A DNA stretch of 64,000 nucleotides from Hyphomicrobiales bacterium (GCA_017304475.1 JAFKKV010000025.1:62001-126000); one strand, 5' to 3'. Positions 16,954 through 26,911 are shown, counted from the stretch's first letter. Made by a program: numbers and translations. The notes: a model not told the origin generated them from the sequence alone.

Positions 16954-19374
16954 TTAGCCGGCGTTGAACGACACCACCCTGAGATGCGGCGCCCAGGCCA
17001 CCTTGGCGTCTCCGCCCTCCTGATCGACCAGATATCTGAACTGGCCGATCGGCCCCGGACGACCGAGAAAATAGCCCTGGGCCTCGTTGCAATCCTCGCG
17101 GCACAGGAACTTCAGTTCGCCCGACGTCTCGACGCCCTCGGCCAGCACGGGCAGATCCAGGCCTTTGGCGAGGCCGACGATCGCCCGCACGATGGTTGCC
17201 GATTGCGCGTTGGAATCGACCGCCCGCACGAAGGACTGGTCGATCTTGATCTTGTCGAACGGAAAGGCCCTAAGATTCGACAGCGAGGAATAGCCCGTGC
17301 CGAAATCGTCCATCGCGAGTTTCACGCCGAGCGCCTTGATCTGCTGCAAGGTGGCGAGCGCGCGGTCGAAATCCTTGATCAGCGCCGTCTCGGTCACTTC
17401 CAGCTCGAGCCGATGCGGCGCCAGTCCGGTCGAGGCGAGAACGTCCTTGATCAGTTGCGGCAGATTGCCGTTATAGAGCTGCACCCGGGAGATGTTCACC
17501 GCGATGGCCAGCGGCTGACGCCATGAGGCAGCCTCCGCGCAAGCCGCCCGCAGCACCCATTCGCCCAGTTGCAGGATGACCCCGCACTCCTCCGCCACCT
17601 GAATGAAGGTGGCCGGCGACATGTCGCCGCGCGTGCCGTGCCGCCAGCGCAGCAGCACTTCGAAACCCAGAACCTCCTCCGAATCGAGGCGGGCCTGCGG
17701 CTGGAAGGCAAGGCTCAACTCGCCACGCGGTATGGCTTGGCGAAGGTCGTGCTCGATCTGGCGCCGCTCGCGCAGGTGGCTGCCCATGGCCGCCTCGAAG
17801 AAACGAAACACCCCACGGCCCTCGGCCTTCGCCTCATAGAGCGCGGCGTCGGCATAACTCAGCAGCGTGCTGCGGTCGTCGGCATCGTAAGGGTAGATCG
17901 CTATGCCCATGCTGGTGCCGATGGTGACGCCGGCCGGCAGGCTGGCATCGGGCTGTTCGAGCGCGCCGAGGATCTTTTCGGCGATCCCGCCGGCCTCGGT
18001 CGGCGCGCCGAGATTGGGGGCGATGACCGCGAATTCGTCACCGCCGAGCCGCGCCACCATCTGGTCGGCACCGAGCACGTCCTTGACCCTGCTTGCAACG
18101 AATTGCAGCACGGCGTCGCCCGCCAGGTGGCCGAACAGGTCGTTGATCTCCTTGAACCGGTCGAGATCGAGGAAGATGACGGCGAAACAGCGCCCGGAGA
18201 GGCGGTGGGCGGCAAGCTCCAGCTCCAGTTTGCGGTTGAAGCTGGTGCGGTTCGGCAGCGCCGTCAGGGCATCGTGATGGGCGAGAAAATGGATCTGCTG
18301 TTCGGCCTTCTTGCGGTCACGCAGGTCGCGCACGGCGATCACCTGATGCGGCCGCCCGGCATAGGTCACCATGTGCCGGATCAGCTCGACGGGAATGGTC
18401 TCGCCGCCCGGCGTCAGCATGGCGGCCTCCAGCGGGCGGCCCGCCGTCACGGCCAGGCGCCCGGCAATGCCGGGCTCGGGGAAGAAGGTCGCGAACGGCC
18501 GGCCGACGGCAGCCTCGCCATCCGCGCCGGCCAGATCACGAAAGCTCCGGTTCGCCGCGACGATCGTCTCGTCGTCACAGACGATCAGCCCCTCGACGGC
18601 GGCATCCGCCAGTTCGCGCATCCGGTTGGCCATGGCCGCCTCGCGGCGGTTGCGCAGGTCGAAGGCAAGGCCTCCCAGAGCCAGCAGGATGATGGTTGCC
18701 GAAACCAGCGCGACGCCGATCGACAGCCATTCCGCCGGCAGCGCCAGGGGCGACACCACGATGGTCGGATCCGGCACGATGACGGCGGCGCCCATGGCGG
18801 TGAAATGATGGCTGCAGATCGCCAGCGTCAGAACGGCGGCGCCGAGGATCTTGCGCCTGAGCGTGCCGGCACCTAGCCCGATCTCGAGGGCGGCCGCGCC
18901 GAGCACGGCCCCGAGAACGATCGACGCCGCCACCAGCGCCGGGTCCCATTCGATGCGGCCGGCGATCTCGAAAGCCGCCATGCCGGTATAATGCATCGCG
19001 GCGATGCCGCCGCCGACCACCGCCCCGCCGATCGCCCGGCCGTGACCGATGCGCGATATGCCGATGGCAAGGCCGACGCCGGTAAGGACGATGGCGGCAG
19101 CCAGCGACAGCAGCGTCAACGTGATGTTGTAACCGCTCGGCAGGCCCGGCTGGAAGGCCAGCATGGCGATGAAATGAGTGGACCAGATGCCGAAGCCGCT
19201 GGCGATCGCCGCCACCGGCAACCAGAAGCGGTGGTGCGAGGCCTGGCCTTCGCCCGCCCGGACATGATGCACCAGATTGACCGCGGTGTAGGAGGCAAAG
19301 GCACAGACCGCGGCCGCCAGTACGACCAGCCGTAAATCGTGTTGCGTGACAAAGCAGCCATAGACCTGCAACAT
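16954..19374 (-). CDS. MHYT-PAS-GGDEF-EAL cyclic-di-GMP signalling protein
   Basis: 806 residues. Residues ~1-245 are an MHYT membrane sensor with seven hydrophobic segments and paired HF/HY motifs (THFIAM, AMHYTGM, HHFTAM). MHYT domains are proposed to sense O2, CO or NO through copper. Residues ~255-375 form a PAS domain. The GGDEF domain (~380-540) has an intact active site (RLGGDEFAVI). The EAL domain (~550-790) reads EVLLRWRH at the signature and keeps DDFGTGYSSL and AEGVET, so phosphodiesterase activity is plausible. Both synthesis and breakdown of c-di-GMP are possible. The start is ATG 19374. Confidence 0.92.
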   Translation of the reverse strand: MLQVYGCFVTQHDLRLVVLAAAVCAFASYTAVNLVHHVRAGEGQASHHRFWLPVAAIASGFGIWSTHFIAMLAFQPGLPSGYNITLTLLSLAAAIVLTGVGLAIGISRIGHGRAIGGAVVGGGIAAMHYTGMAAFEIAGRIEWDPALVAASIVLGAVLGAAALEIGLGAGTLRRKILGAAVLTLAICSHHFTAMGAAVIVPDPTIVVSPLALPAEWLSIGVALVSATIILLALGGLAFDLRNRREAAMANRMRELADAAVEGLIVCDDETIVAANRSFRDLAGADGEAAVGRPFATFFPEPGIAGRLAVTAGRPLEAAMLTPGGETIPVELIRHMVTYAGRPHQVIAVRDLRDRKKAEQQIHFLAHHDALTALPNRTSFNRKLELELAAHRLSGRCFAVIFLDLDRFKEINDLFGHLAGDAVLQFVASRVKDVLGADQMVARLGGDEFAVIAPNLGAPTEAGGIAEKILGALEQPDASLPAGVTIGTSMGIAIYPYDADDRSTLLSYADAALYEAKAEGRGVFRFFEAAMGSHLRERRQIEHDLRQAIPRGELSLAFQPQARLDSEEVLGFEVLLRWRHGTRGDMSPATFIQVAEECGVILQLGEWVLRAACAEAASWRQPLAIAVNISRVQLYNGNLPQLIKDVLASTGLAPHRLELEVTETALIKDFDRALATLQQIKALGVKLAMDDFGTGYSSLSNLRAFPFDKIKIDQSFVRAVDSNAQSATIVRAIVGLAKGLDLPVLAEGVETSGELKFLCREDCNEAQGYFLGRPGPIGQFRYLVDQEGGDAKVAWAPHLRVVSFNAG

Positions 19375-19429
19375 CTCGAACCCCAGGGCTCGCGGCTCTC
19401 ATGGGCCGTTCACACGTGAGCGTTGCAAA

Positions 19430-19500
19430 TACTCCTGAATAAAACTTGAATATTATCGGGAAAGTAAAATAGCATTACCTTACGTAATTTAGCGACCATC
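19430..19500. promoter_or_regulatory. AT-rich promoter region of the MHYT protein gene
   Basis: About 70 bases are strikingly AT-rich against a ~68% GC background (for example AATAAAACTTGAATATTATC) and contain the palindrome TTACGTAA at 19480-19487. It lies upstream of the minus-strand MHYT gene. It is the most likely place for its promoter and any regulator site. Confidence 0.4.
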
Positions 19501-19598
19501 TCACGAAGGCGCACCTCGACATGCAGTCGGGCGACGAAAACACGATCACGAACAGGTGAGCGCGAGGCGCCGCGAGCGGGATCACCTCGGCGAGGCCG

Positions 19599-21206
19599 TC
19601 ACGGCCTCACCTCCAGCTCGCCGTCGAGCGTCACCAGCTCGAAATCGGTGACATAGGCGTCGACCGTCACCTGCCAACGGCCGGCAAAGGGCACGACGAC
19701 GTCACGGACCGCCCAATTGCCGTCGGCGAGCCTGACGGCACGGCGCATGAACGGCGCGATACCGCGATCGGACTGGGCCAGCGTCAGGCGAACCTCCTTC
19801 GGCTCGAGCGGGCCGAAATCGGCCGACAGGAATTGCAGGTCGAACGTGTTCGGGCCGGCCGCGCCCGGGCTCACGGCCATCTGCACCATGCCCTTATCCG
19901 TGTGGATGTGCAGGCTCACCGGCGCGTGGGCGACCGCGGCAAGCGCGCGCGGCGGCGGGGTAAAGCGCCAGCCGGCAACCAGCCCGAGAATGGCCAGGAC
20001 CAGCAGGATCTCCACGGCGACCGACCGTGCCAGCGCGCGGCCCTCGGCCGGCGCCCGTGCCAAAGCCGGCGTCAGCCTGTAGCGGTTGAGCGCGGCGAGC
20101 CCGACGAGCGCCGCGACCAGCACCAGCTTGGCCAGGAGAAGCCGGCCATAGCCGGTCTCGATCAATGCAAGGGGAGTTTCGACCTGGATGACCGCCAGGA
20201 TCAGGCCGGTCAGCGCGAGCGCCGCGACGAGTGGCACGGCCAGCCGGGAAAACCGCCACAGCAGGGCGCCGAGCTCCGGGCCCGGACGGCGCGCCATCAA
20301 GGCCAGCGGCAGCAGCGCCCCGATCCAATAGGCGGCGGCGAACCCGTGCAGGAACACCGCGGCACGGGTCAGCACCTGCGGCGCGGCATGGGCGGCATGG
20401 CCGGTGACGCAGAGCGACAGGCCGACGCCGACCATCGCAAGGCACGCCAGGACACGGGCGCGGCCGGACGGCCGAAGGGCAAGCGCCGCCAGCCCGGCCA
20501 GCATGGCGACGGCCGCGAGCCCGAGCGCGGGCCCAAGCGTGGTGGCCGCCGCCGCGCGCCAGGGCGCCAGGGACGCCAGATCGGCAAAGCCGAGCCCCAG
20601 GAGGTCGAGCCCCTGCAGGCCGAGCGACAGCGCCGCGGCCGCAAGGCCCAGGCCGAGCAGCGCCCCGACCGATCTCGCCCGGCCGCCTGATGGCGCCAGC
20701 ACGGCCATGAAGAAGGCCCCGCCGACACCGGCGAACAGGCCGAGATAGAGGCCGAGGCGACCGAGCCAGATGGCCCAGCCGAGGCCGGCGCCGGGATCCG
20801 CGAACAGGCCGGCATGGGCGCCCGCGCCAGCAGCACCGGAGAAGCGTCCGATGGAAAATTGCACCGCGCCGCTGACCGGATGACCGTCCGACGAGATGAT
20901 CCGGTAGCTCACCACCTGGGTGCCGTGCGGCAGATCGGCCGGCAGGCCGATGCGCAACGTGTCGTTGTCGGCCGTCACCGTGATGTCGGCACGCGGCCGG
21001 CCATCGGCATCGATCAACTGGATCAGCGCCGGGGCCACCGCTTCGTTGAAACTCAGCACCAGCCCTTTCGGCGCCACCGCCACCATGCTTCCGTCGGCAG
21101 GCTCGGCCCTGACCAGCGTGGCATGGGCGAGCGCGCCGCCCGGCCCGAACAAGGCGAGCCCGACGAGCGCCAGCAGGATCCGGCCTGCACAGGCTATCGC
21201 TGTCAT
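19599..21206 (-). CDS. CopC-CopD fusion, copper resistance/uptake membrane protein
   Basis: 535 residues from ATG 21206; a TTG at 21242 gives a longer, less likely form. After the signal peptide (LLALVGLALFGPGGALA) the mature protein starts with AHATL, the N-terminal His of CopC. A CopC domain with ISSDGHPVSG follows (to ~residue 120). Eight or so membrane helices of CopD come next, then a C-terminal periplasmic domain (HAPVSLHIHTDKGMVQ onward) as in YcnJ-type fusions. It binds copper outside the membrane and probably moves it inward. The downstream gene is 32 bp away. Confidence 0.88.
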   Translation of the reverse strand: MTAIACAGRILLALVGLALFGPGGALAHATLVRAEPADGSMVAVAPKGLVLSFNEAVAPALIQLIDADGRPRADITVTADNDTLRIGLPADLPHGTQVVSYRIISSDGHPVSGAVQFSIGRFSGAAGAGAHAGLFADPGAGLGWAIWLGRLGLYLGLFAGVGGAFFMAVLAPSGGRARSVGALLGLGLAAAALSLGLQGLDLLGLGFADLASLAPWRAAAATTLGPALGLAAVAMLAGLAALALRPSGRARVLACLAMVGVGLSLCVTGHAAHAAPQVLTRAAVFLHGFAAAYWIGALLPLALMARRPGPELGALLWRFSRLAVPLVAALALTGLILAVIQVETPLALIETGYGRLLLAKLVLVAALVGLAALNRYRLTPALARAPAEGRALARSVAVEILLVLAILGLVAGWRFTPPPRALAAVAHAPVSLHIHTDKGMVQMAVSPGAAGPNTFDLQFLSADFGPLEPKEVRLTLAQSDRGIAPFMRRAVRLADGNWAVRDVVVPFAGRWQVTVDAYVTDFELVTLDGELEVRP

Positions 21207-21238
21207 GATCCGATCACTCCACCGTCCGTTCCCGCCCG

Positions 21239-22084
21239 TCAACGCGACCGCCCGGCAGCCGATGCGACCACCGTGGCGGCGTCGCGCCGGAAGTCGGTGA
21301 ACATGGCGGCGAGCGGCGCGGTGATGACGGGGCCGGCCTCGGCCGGGGTGCCCGCCCGGAACGGCGGCTCGGGCGCGTATTCGGCGAGCAATTGCACCGA
21401 TTTGGCATAGGCCTCATCGCGCATCATGGCGACCAGCGTCAGGCTGAAATCGAGGCCGGCGCTGACGCCGGCTCCGGTCACCCGGTTGCGGTCGATGACC
21501 ACCCGGGCATCGACCGGCTCGGCGCCGCCGGCGACGAGCAGGTCGCGCGCAGCCCAGTGCGAGGTCGCCTTGTACCCCCTGAGCAGGCCGGCGGCGGCCA
21601 GCACCAGCGATCCCGTGCAGACGCTGGTGACCCAGGTCGCCCGCGCGCCGCGATCGGCGACGAAGTCGAGCGTCGCCGCGTCCCCGATGGCGGCGAGCGT
21701 GCCGGTGGTGCCGCCCGGCACGAAGAGCACGGCCACATCGGCCGGCGCCTCGTCGAAGGTCATGGTCGGCAGGATGGCGAATTTGGTGTCGGTCATGACC
21801 GGGTCGCGCGTCTTGCCGACCAGATGCACCTTGGCCCCCAACGTGCAGGCGAAGGCATATTGCGGCCCGACCAGGTCGAGCGCGGTCATCTCGGGATAGA
21901 CCAGCATGAGAATCTGGTCGTTGCGTCTGGCCATGTCCTGCCAGCTCATGGGCTGTCGTGTGGTCATGTCGGGTGCCTGCTCTCTCGGGGTGGTCTCGGC
22001 CGATAGCGTGCGGGATGAGGCGAGAAAGGCGGGGCCGGCCACAAGGGCCGCCGCCGCGAGACCGGTAAAGTCTCGACGATCCAT
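21239..22084 (-). CDS. Tat-exported DJ-1/PfpI family protein (isonitrile-hydratase-like)
   Basis: 281 residues from ATG 22084 with GGAG upstream. Residues 1-30 are a Tat-like signal (MDRRDFTGLAAAALVAG). The DJ-1/PfpI domain (~55-250) has the nucleophile elbow SVCTGSLVLAAAGLLRG, followed by KATSHWAARDLL and TGAGVSAGLDFSL. That pattern resembles cyclohexyl-isocyanide hydratases and AraC-linked glutamine-amidotransferase-like domains. Export is unusual for this family. It sits between a CopCD and a DUF2946-like gene, so an oxidative or copper-stress role is possible but unproven. Confidence 0.82.
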   Translation of the reverse strand: MDRRDFTGLAAAALVAGPAFLASSRTLSAETTPREQAPDMTTRQPMSWQDMARRNDQILMLVYPEMTALDLVGPQYAFACTLGAKVHLVGKTRDPVMTDTKFAILPTMTFDEAPADVAVLFVPGGTTGTLAAIGDAATLDFVADRGARATWVTSVCTGSLVLAAAGLLRGYKATSHWAARDLLVAGGAEPVDARVVIDRNRVTGAGVSAGLDFSLTLVAMMRDEAYAKSVQLLAEYAPEPPFRAGTPAEAGPVITAPLAAMFTDFRRDAATVVASAAGRSR

Positions 22085-22215
22085 GGAAATCTCCGTCAGG
22101 CGGAGCCGGCCGCGCCGGGCGCGGCCGATCAGGCCTTGCGGTTGGGGGATAGGGCACCGGCAGGCGATCGCGCCTGGCGACCGGTGAGAACGGCGAGAGC
22201 CCGTCGGACGGGCGG

Positions 22216-22605
22216 TCAGGCCAGAAGCGGCGGCCCGCGCGAGCGCGGCTGGTCGACCGCCCGCGTGGCCACGGCAAGCGCCGGCCCGGCAACAGCGCGC
22301 CCGGTGGCGACACCGGCCGGCACCGGCAGGCCGGCCGCAGCCGGCGGCAGGCCGATCGCCGCGGTCAGCAGGCAGGCATCGCAGGGCCCGCTGCCCCGGC
22401 CGGGCGCGTGGACGGGCGGCTGCCCCGGGTCGTTCAGGCACCATGCGTCGGGCGAGCTGTCCTGCGACAAGCTCGATAGGATTCCCGCATGACCCAGGGC
22501 CGCCACAACCGGCGGCCGATGCGCCAGGCCGAGCCACAGCATCGCCACCGCATAAAGCGCGGCGATGACGGGGCGCAGGTCGGGATGGCGCAGGCGGTTC
22601 AGCAC
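22216..22605 (-). CDS. DUF2946-like small secreted/membrane protein
   Basis: 129 residues from GTG 22605. The N-terminal hydrophobic helix (VIAALYAVAMLWLGLAH) is followed by a Pro/Ala-rich region with the Cys pair CDACLLTAA and a third Cys at DAWCLND. This arrangement (N-terminal helix, central CxxC, hydrophobic tail) is that of DUF2946 proteins, which often accompany copper-handling genes. It is probably the first gene of the copper-type cluster on this strand. Confidence 0.65.
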   Translation of the reverse strand: MLNRLRHPDLRPVIAALYAVAMLWLGLAHRPPVVAALGHAGILSSLSQDSSPDAWCLNDPGQPPVHAPGRGSGPCDACLLTAAIGLPPAAAGLPVPAGVATGRAVAGPALAVATRAVDQPRSRGPPLLA

Positions 22606-22713
22606 GATGGGATGATCAGCATCGAAGCGGGTTGAAAGGTCAATGGTGGCGGCGGCATGGGTGTGGCGCGGCTGGACCGGTGAGGGTTGACGCGCCGCCC
22701 TCGCGCCCTGCCC

Positions 22714-24351
22714 TCACCGCATCACCTGGTCCTCGTCGTCCCAGGCGCCGGCCCGCAAATCGGCCACCCCCGCGACCAGATTGCGCTTCTCGATCTTGTT
22801 CGAGACGGTGCGCGGGAAGCCCGGCACGAAGGCGTAATAGCGCGGCACCTTGAAGGCGGCGAGGCCGCGCCGGCAATGGTCGCGCACACGCTGGAACGGC
22901 AGGTCGTCCGGAACGCGGCCCTCCTTCAGCTGGATATAGATCTTGACCTCTTCGCCGCGTTTGGCGTCCGGCACGGGCACGGCCGCGCAGTCCTCGACCT
23001 CGGGCAATTCGCGCACCACCGCCTCTACCTCGCGGGCGGAGATGTTCTCCTGGGAGCGGCGGATCATGTCCTTGATCCGGCCGACCAGCCAGAGGAAGCC
23101 GTTGGCATCGGCCTCGAAGACGTCGCCGGTGCGGAACCATCCGCCGTCGCGAAAGGCGTCGGCATTGGCCTCCGGCTTGTTCCAATAGCCCTTCAGGATG
23201 GAGCGGCCGCGCACCCAGAGCTCGCCGCGTTCGCCCTGCGCCACCGGAGCGCCGGCCTCGTCGCGAATGGTGGTCTCGCGGAACGGACCGTCGATGCCGA
23301 CGGAGGCTGAATCATACATCTCCTCGAGCTCGGGCGGCATCCAGGTGCCCAGGCCGATCTCGGTCATGCCGAAGCTCTCGCGCGCCATCACACCGAAACG
23401 GCGTTTGAAGGCGCGGCAGGTCTCGCCGTCCCAGCCGAAGGCCGCCACCTGCCTCAGCGCGGTGTCGCGGTCGTCGGGCGCTTCGGGCTGGCGGGTGGCG
23501 AGCAGCGGGAACTGGCACCAGTCGACCCTGAACTGCTTGACCCAGCCGATGTAACGCGAGGCCGAAAGCTGCGGCGCGACGAACAGCGTGGCGCCCAGGC
23601 GGAAGCTCTTCAACAGGTGCCATTGCGGATCCATGTAGAAGAACGGCTGGGCGGTGAGCAGCCGGGTCGCGCGCATATGGTCCCAATGCAGGGCGGTGAA
23701 CGACAGGATCAGCCAATAGTCGTGGCTGAGCATGCAGCCCTTCGGAAAACCCGTCGTGCCCGAGGTATATTGCAGGTTGGCGAGATCATCCGGTGTCACC
23801 GCTTCGTCAAGGCAGGAGGTCTCCGGGGCGGCCGCCACCAGCGCCTCGAACGAGGCCATGCCTTCGGGAACGGCCCCATCGACCACCACGACACGGGCAT
23901 CGTCCAGTCCCTCCGGGCGCCTGTCCATGGCCTGGAAGGTGTCGAGGAATTGCCGGTCGATGACGATGGCGCGGGCGCCGGAATCGCGGATCACATAGTC
24001 GATCTCGCGCGGCGTGTAGCGGGTGTTCACCGGCACATGGACGGCGCCGATCTTGGCCAGCGCCAGCCAGGTCAGCGGATAGGCGATGCGATTCGGCAGC
24101 ATGACCGCGACCCGGTCGCCCCTGGCGATGCCGAGCGAGCGCAGCGCATGGCCGATGCGGTTGGTGGCGCGCTCGACCTCGGCATAGGTCATCCGCTCCT
24201 GCCGGTCGAAGACCTCGATGGCGACGGCATCGCCGAGCTCGCGGCAGCGCCGGGTGACGAAGGCGCCGATGGTGGTCGCCTCGAATTCGGACTCCAGCGC
24301 GCGGGTGCGCGCCTTGGCCGCCGCGACCTTGCCGGGATCGATCATGCTCAT
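22714..24351 (-). CDS. AMP-forming acyl-CoA synthetase (CaiC/FadD-like)
   Basis: 545 residues of the ANL superfamily. The P-loop is YTSGTTGFPKGCMLSH near residue 188, A5 is ESFGMTEIGLG, A7 is WFRTGDVFEADANG and A8 is VGRIKDMIRRSQENIS. The catalytic lysine lies near the C-terminus in SNKIEKRNLV. It activates a carboxylate to acyl-AMP and then acyl-CoA. It is the last gene of an operon with a four-base ATGA overlap to the enoyl-CoA hydratase. With that gene and the transporter it suggests uptake and CoA-dependent breakdown of a charged acid such as a betaine or carnitine (inference). Confidence 0.9.
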   Translation of the reverse strand: MSMIDPGKVAAAKARTRALESEFEATTIGAFVTRRCRELGDAVAIEVFDRQERMTYAEVERATNRIGHALRSLGIARGDRVAVMLPNRIAYPLTWLALAKIGAVHVPVNTRYTPREIDYVIRDSGARAIVIDRQFLDTFQAMDRRPEGLDDARVVVVDGAVPEGMASFEALVAAAPETSCLDEAVTPDDLANLQYTSGTTGFPKGCMLSHDYWLILSFTALHWDHMRATRLLTAQPFFYMDPQWHLLKSFRLGATLFVAPQLSASRYIGWVKQFRVDWCQFPLLATRQPEAPDDRDTALRQVAAFGWDGETCRAFKRRFGVMARESFGMTEIGLGTWMPPELEEMYDSASVGIDGPFRETTIRDEAGAPVAQGERGELWVRGRSILKGYWNKPEANADAFRDGGWFRTGDVFEADANGFLWLVGRIKDMIRRSQENISAREVEAVVRELPEVEDCAAVPVPDAKRGEEVKIYIQLKEGRVPDDLPFQRVRDHCRRGLAAFKVPRYYAFVPGFPRTVSNKIEKRNLVAGVADLRAGAWDDEDQVMR

Positions 24352-25154
24352 TCCGCCGCCTCATGATTGGTACCGAAGAAACCCGTGCCGGCGCCATAGC
24401 CCTGATAGGCAACGCGCTGGAAGCGGAACAGGGTCGCGGCATAGTCGACGGCCTGGTCGCGGGTCATGTCGCGTGCCCGCTCGGTGACTTCCATTTCCAG
24501 CCGGACCGCCACCGGGGGGTGGCCGGCAATGCGCTCCGCCATCGCGCGCGCCGCCGGCATCAGGCCGTCACGCCCCACCACCCGGTTGATCAAATGGGCC
24601 GAGAGCGCGCGATCGGCGGCGATCCGCTCGCCGAGCAGCAGCATTTCCATGGCCACCGCCTGGGGGACGAGGGCAGCGAGCCGGGTCAGGCCGCCAGCAC
24701 CGGCCATGCCATAGGCGATCTCGGGGAAGCCGAATTCGGCCTCCGGCGTCGCCAGCCGGATATCCGTCAGGAGCAGCAGATAGATCAGCCCCTGCCCCAG
24801 GCAATAGCCGTCGACCGCGCCGATGATCGGCTTCAGCCGCTTGAGCCGCATCACATCCTGCTCCCAGCCCGGCCGGGTCAGGCCGGTGCGCGCCTCATGG
24901 ACATGCGGGAAGAAGTGAGCCTCCAGCGCCTCATGCGGGGTCAGCTCGGGCAGCGGCGTCTTGATGTCGTCGCCGGCGCAGAACGAACGGCCGGCGGCCC
25001 CGGTCAGGATGCCGACGCGGATATCGGGATCGGCGACGAAATCCTCAAGCGCATCGAAGAGCTCGCGGTGCATCTGAGGCGTGAAGACGTTCACCTTGCC
25101 GTTGTCGATGGTGAAGGTCGCGATGGCGCCGTCCTTGGCGTAGATGAGGGGCAT
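24348..25154 (-). CDS. Enoyl-CoA hydratase/isomerase family protein
   Basis: 268 residues from ATG 25154. Crotonase-fold signatures are the oxyanion-hole regions SFCAGDDIKTPL (~residue 64) and KPIIGAVDGYCLGQGL (~residue 110). FGFPEIAYGMAGAGG occupies the active-site loop; the acidic residues differ between family members, so the exact reaction (hydratase, isomerase or CaiD-like) is unclear. It lies 2 bp after the fused permease and overlaps the ligase by 4 bp, so co-translation is likely. Confidence 0.9.
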   Translation of the reverse strand: MPLIYAKDGAIATFTIDNGKVNVFTPQMHRELFDALEDFVADPDIRVGILTGAAGRSFCAGDDIKTPLPELTPHEALEAHFFPHVHEARTGLTRPGWEQDVMRLKRLKPIIGAVDGYCLGQGLIYLLLLTDIRLATPEAEFGFPEIAYGMAGAGGLTRLAALVPQAVAMEMLLLGERIAADRALSAHLINRVVGRDGLMPAARAMAERIAGHPPVAVRLEMEVTERARDMTRDQAVDYAATLFRFQRVAYQGYGAGTGFFGTNHEAAE

Positions 25155-25156
25155 GA

Positions 25157-26911
25157 TCAGGCTTCCGTTGATTGCGTGCGCAGACGCAGGGCGGCAATCA
25201 CCAGGATGCTCATGACCACGAGCACGAGGGTGGAGACCGCGGCGAGCAGCGGGGAGAAGCGCAGCGTCGCCTCGTCCCACATCAGTTTCGGCAAGGTCGC
25301 GTTGAGTCCGCCGGAGGCGAACAGCGCGATGTTGAGTTCGTCGAGCGAGACGACGAAGGCGAAGAGCGCCGCCGAGACAAGGCCGGTGCCGACCAAAGGC
25401 AGCGTCACGCGCCGTGCAGTGACCCAGGGCGAGGCGCCGAGCGAGGCGGCGGCCTGGTCGAGCCGCCGGTCATAGGTCTTCAGGACGGCGACGACGGCGA
25501 TGAAAAAGAACGGCAGCGCGATGACGGTGTGGCCGATGACCAGGCCGAGCGTTGTGCCGACCAGGCCCAAGCGCGCATAGAGGTAGAACAGCGACACCGC
25601 CACCACCATGCGCGGCACGATCAGGGGCGAGACCATCAGAGCGAACAGCGCGCCGGCGCTCCAGCCGGTCAGCCGCAGGAAGGCGAAAGCCGCCGGCACC
25701 GCCACCGCGAAGCAGAGCAAGGCGGTGAGAAAGGCGACCAGGAAGGAGAGGCCCGCCGCCCCCATCCAGAGCGGGGATGCGAAGATCTCGGCATACCATT
25801 TGAAAGTCACCCCGCGCGGCGGCCAGGCGACGAAGCTCTGCTCCGAGACCGAAACCGGGATCAGGAAGAGGAGCGGCGCCAGCAGGAAAACGATGACCGC
25901 GACGGCGGCGATGCCGGTACCGCGGCCGCGCGAGGCCGGCCGGCCCTCCCCCAGCGTCCAGCCGGCGAGCCGCGCCAGGCCGTCGCCGGTCGCGTCGATC
26001 AGGCGCCGCCCGGACCGCGCGGCACGTGCGGCAAGCCCCGTTGCGCCGAGGCCGCCAGCGCGGACCTCGCCGGCGAGGCTCGACAGCCCGACCAGCCGGT
26101 CATAGAGCCAGAAGATGGCGAAGGCAGCGATCAGCAGCATCAGGCAGAGGACCGCCGCGAAGGGCCAGTTGGTCAGTTCCAGGATCTGCTGGATGACCAG
26201 CTGGGCGATCATGGTCTGGCGCACCGAGCCGAGCAGTGCCGGGGCGATGAAGAAGCCGAGCGCGGTGATGAACACCATCAGCCCCGCCGCCGTGACGCCG
26301 GGCATCGAGAGCGGCAGGAAAACCCGGAAGAAGGCCTGCACCGGGCGGGCGCCGAGCGTCTCGGCGGCGCGCACGACGCGCCGGTCGATGCCCTCCATGA
26401 CGCCCAGCATCGTCAGGATGGCGAAGGGTGCGAGCACATTGGTCATGCCGACGACCACGGCGAACCAGCTGTAGAGCAGTTCCTGCGAGCGCTCGGTGAG
26501 CCCGCTGCCGGTCAGCATGGCATTGACCGGCCCGTTGCGGCCGAGAATGACGATCCAGGCGAAGGTGCGCACCAGAAAGCTCGACCAGAACGGCAGCAGC
26601 ACGAACAGCGCCCAATAGGAGCGCCGGCTCTTGTCGGTGGTCGCCAGCAGATAGGCGACGGGATAACCGATGACGATCGAGGCGAGCGTCACCCAGAAGG
26701 ACAGCTTGATGCTGGTCCACATCACCTGACCATAGGCGGCGCTGGCGAACAGGCGTTCGACATGGACGCCGCTGAGCGCGCCCGTCTCGGTGGTCAGCCC
26801 GCGCGCCAGGAAACTCAGCACCGGCTGCAGGAAGAACAAGCCGAGCAGCAGCATGACCGGGGCAAGCAGGACCAGCGTGGACGCCCGCCGGCGAAGGACC
26901 GCGGCGGTCAT
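25157..26911 (-). CDS. Fused double ABC permease (PotB-PotC in one chain)
   Basis: 584 residues, about twice the usual permease length. Residues ~1-285 form the first six-helix unit, with an EAA loop at RAAETLGARPVQAFFRV. A linker of ~50 residues rich in Gly/Arg (EVRAGGLGATGLAARAARSG) follows. Residues ~340-584 form the second unit, with an EAA loop at QAAASLGASPWVTARRV. One gene thus supplies both halves of the transmembrane channel. It overlaps the ATPase gene by 4 bp and belongs to the same operon as the binding protein. Confidence 0.93.
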   Translation of the reverse strand: MTAAVLRRRASTLVLLAPVMLLLGLFFLQPVLSFLARGLTTETGALSGVHVERLFASAAYGQVMWTSIKLSFWVTLASIVIGYPVAYLLATTDKSRRSYWALFVLLPFWSSFLVRTFAWIVILGRNGPVNAMLTGSGLTERSQELLYSWFAVVVGMTNVLAPFAILTMLGVMEGIDRRVVRAAETLGARPVQAFFRVFLPLSMPGVTAAGLMVFITALGFFIAPALLGSVRQTMIAQLVIQQILELTNWPFAAVLCLMLLIAAFAIFWLYDRLVGLSSLAGEVRAGGLGATGLAARAARSGRRLIDATGDGLARLAGWTLGEGRPASRGRGTGIAAVAVIVFLLAPLLFLIPVSVSEQSFVAWPPRGVTFKWYAEIFASPLWMGAAGLSFLVAFLTALLCFAVAVPAAFAFLRLTGWSAGALFALMVSPLIVPRMVVAVSLFYLYARLGLVGTTLGLVIGHTVIALPFFFIAVVAVLKTYDRRLDQAAASLGASPWVTARRVTLPLVGTGLVSAALFAFVVSLDELNIALFASGGLNATLPKLMWDEATLRFSPLLAAVSTLVLVVMSILVIAALRLRTQSTEA

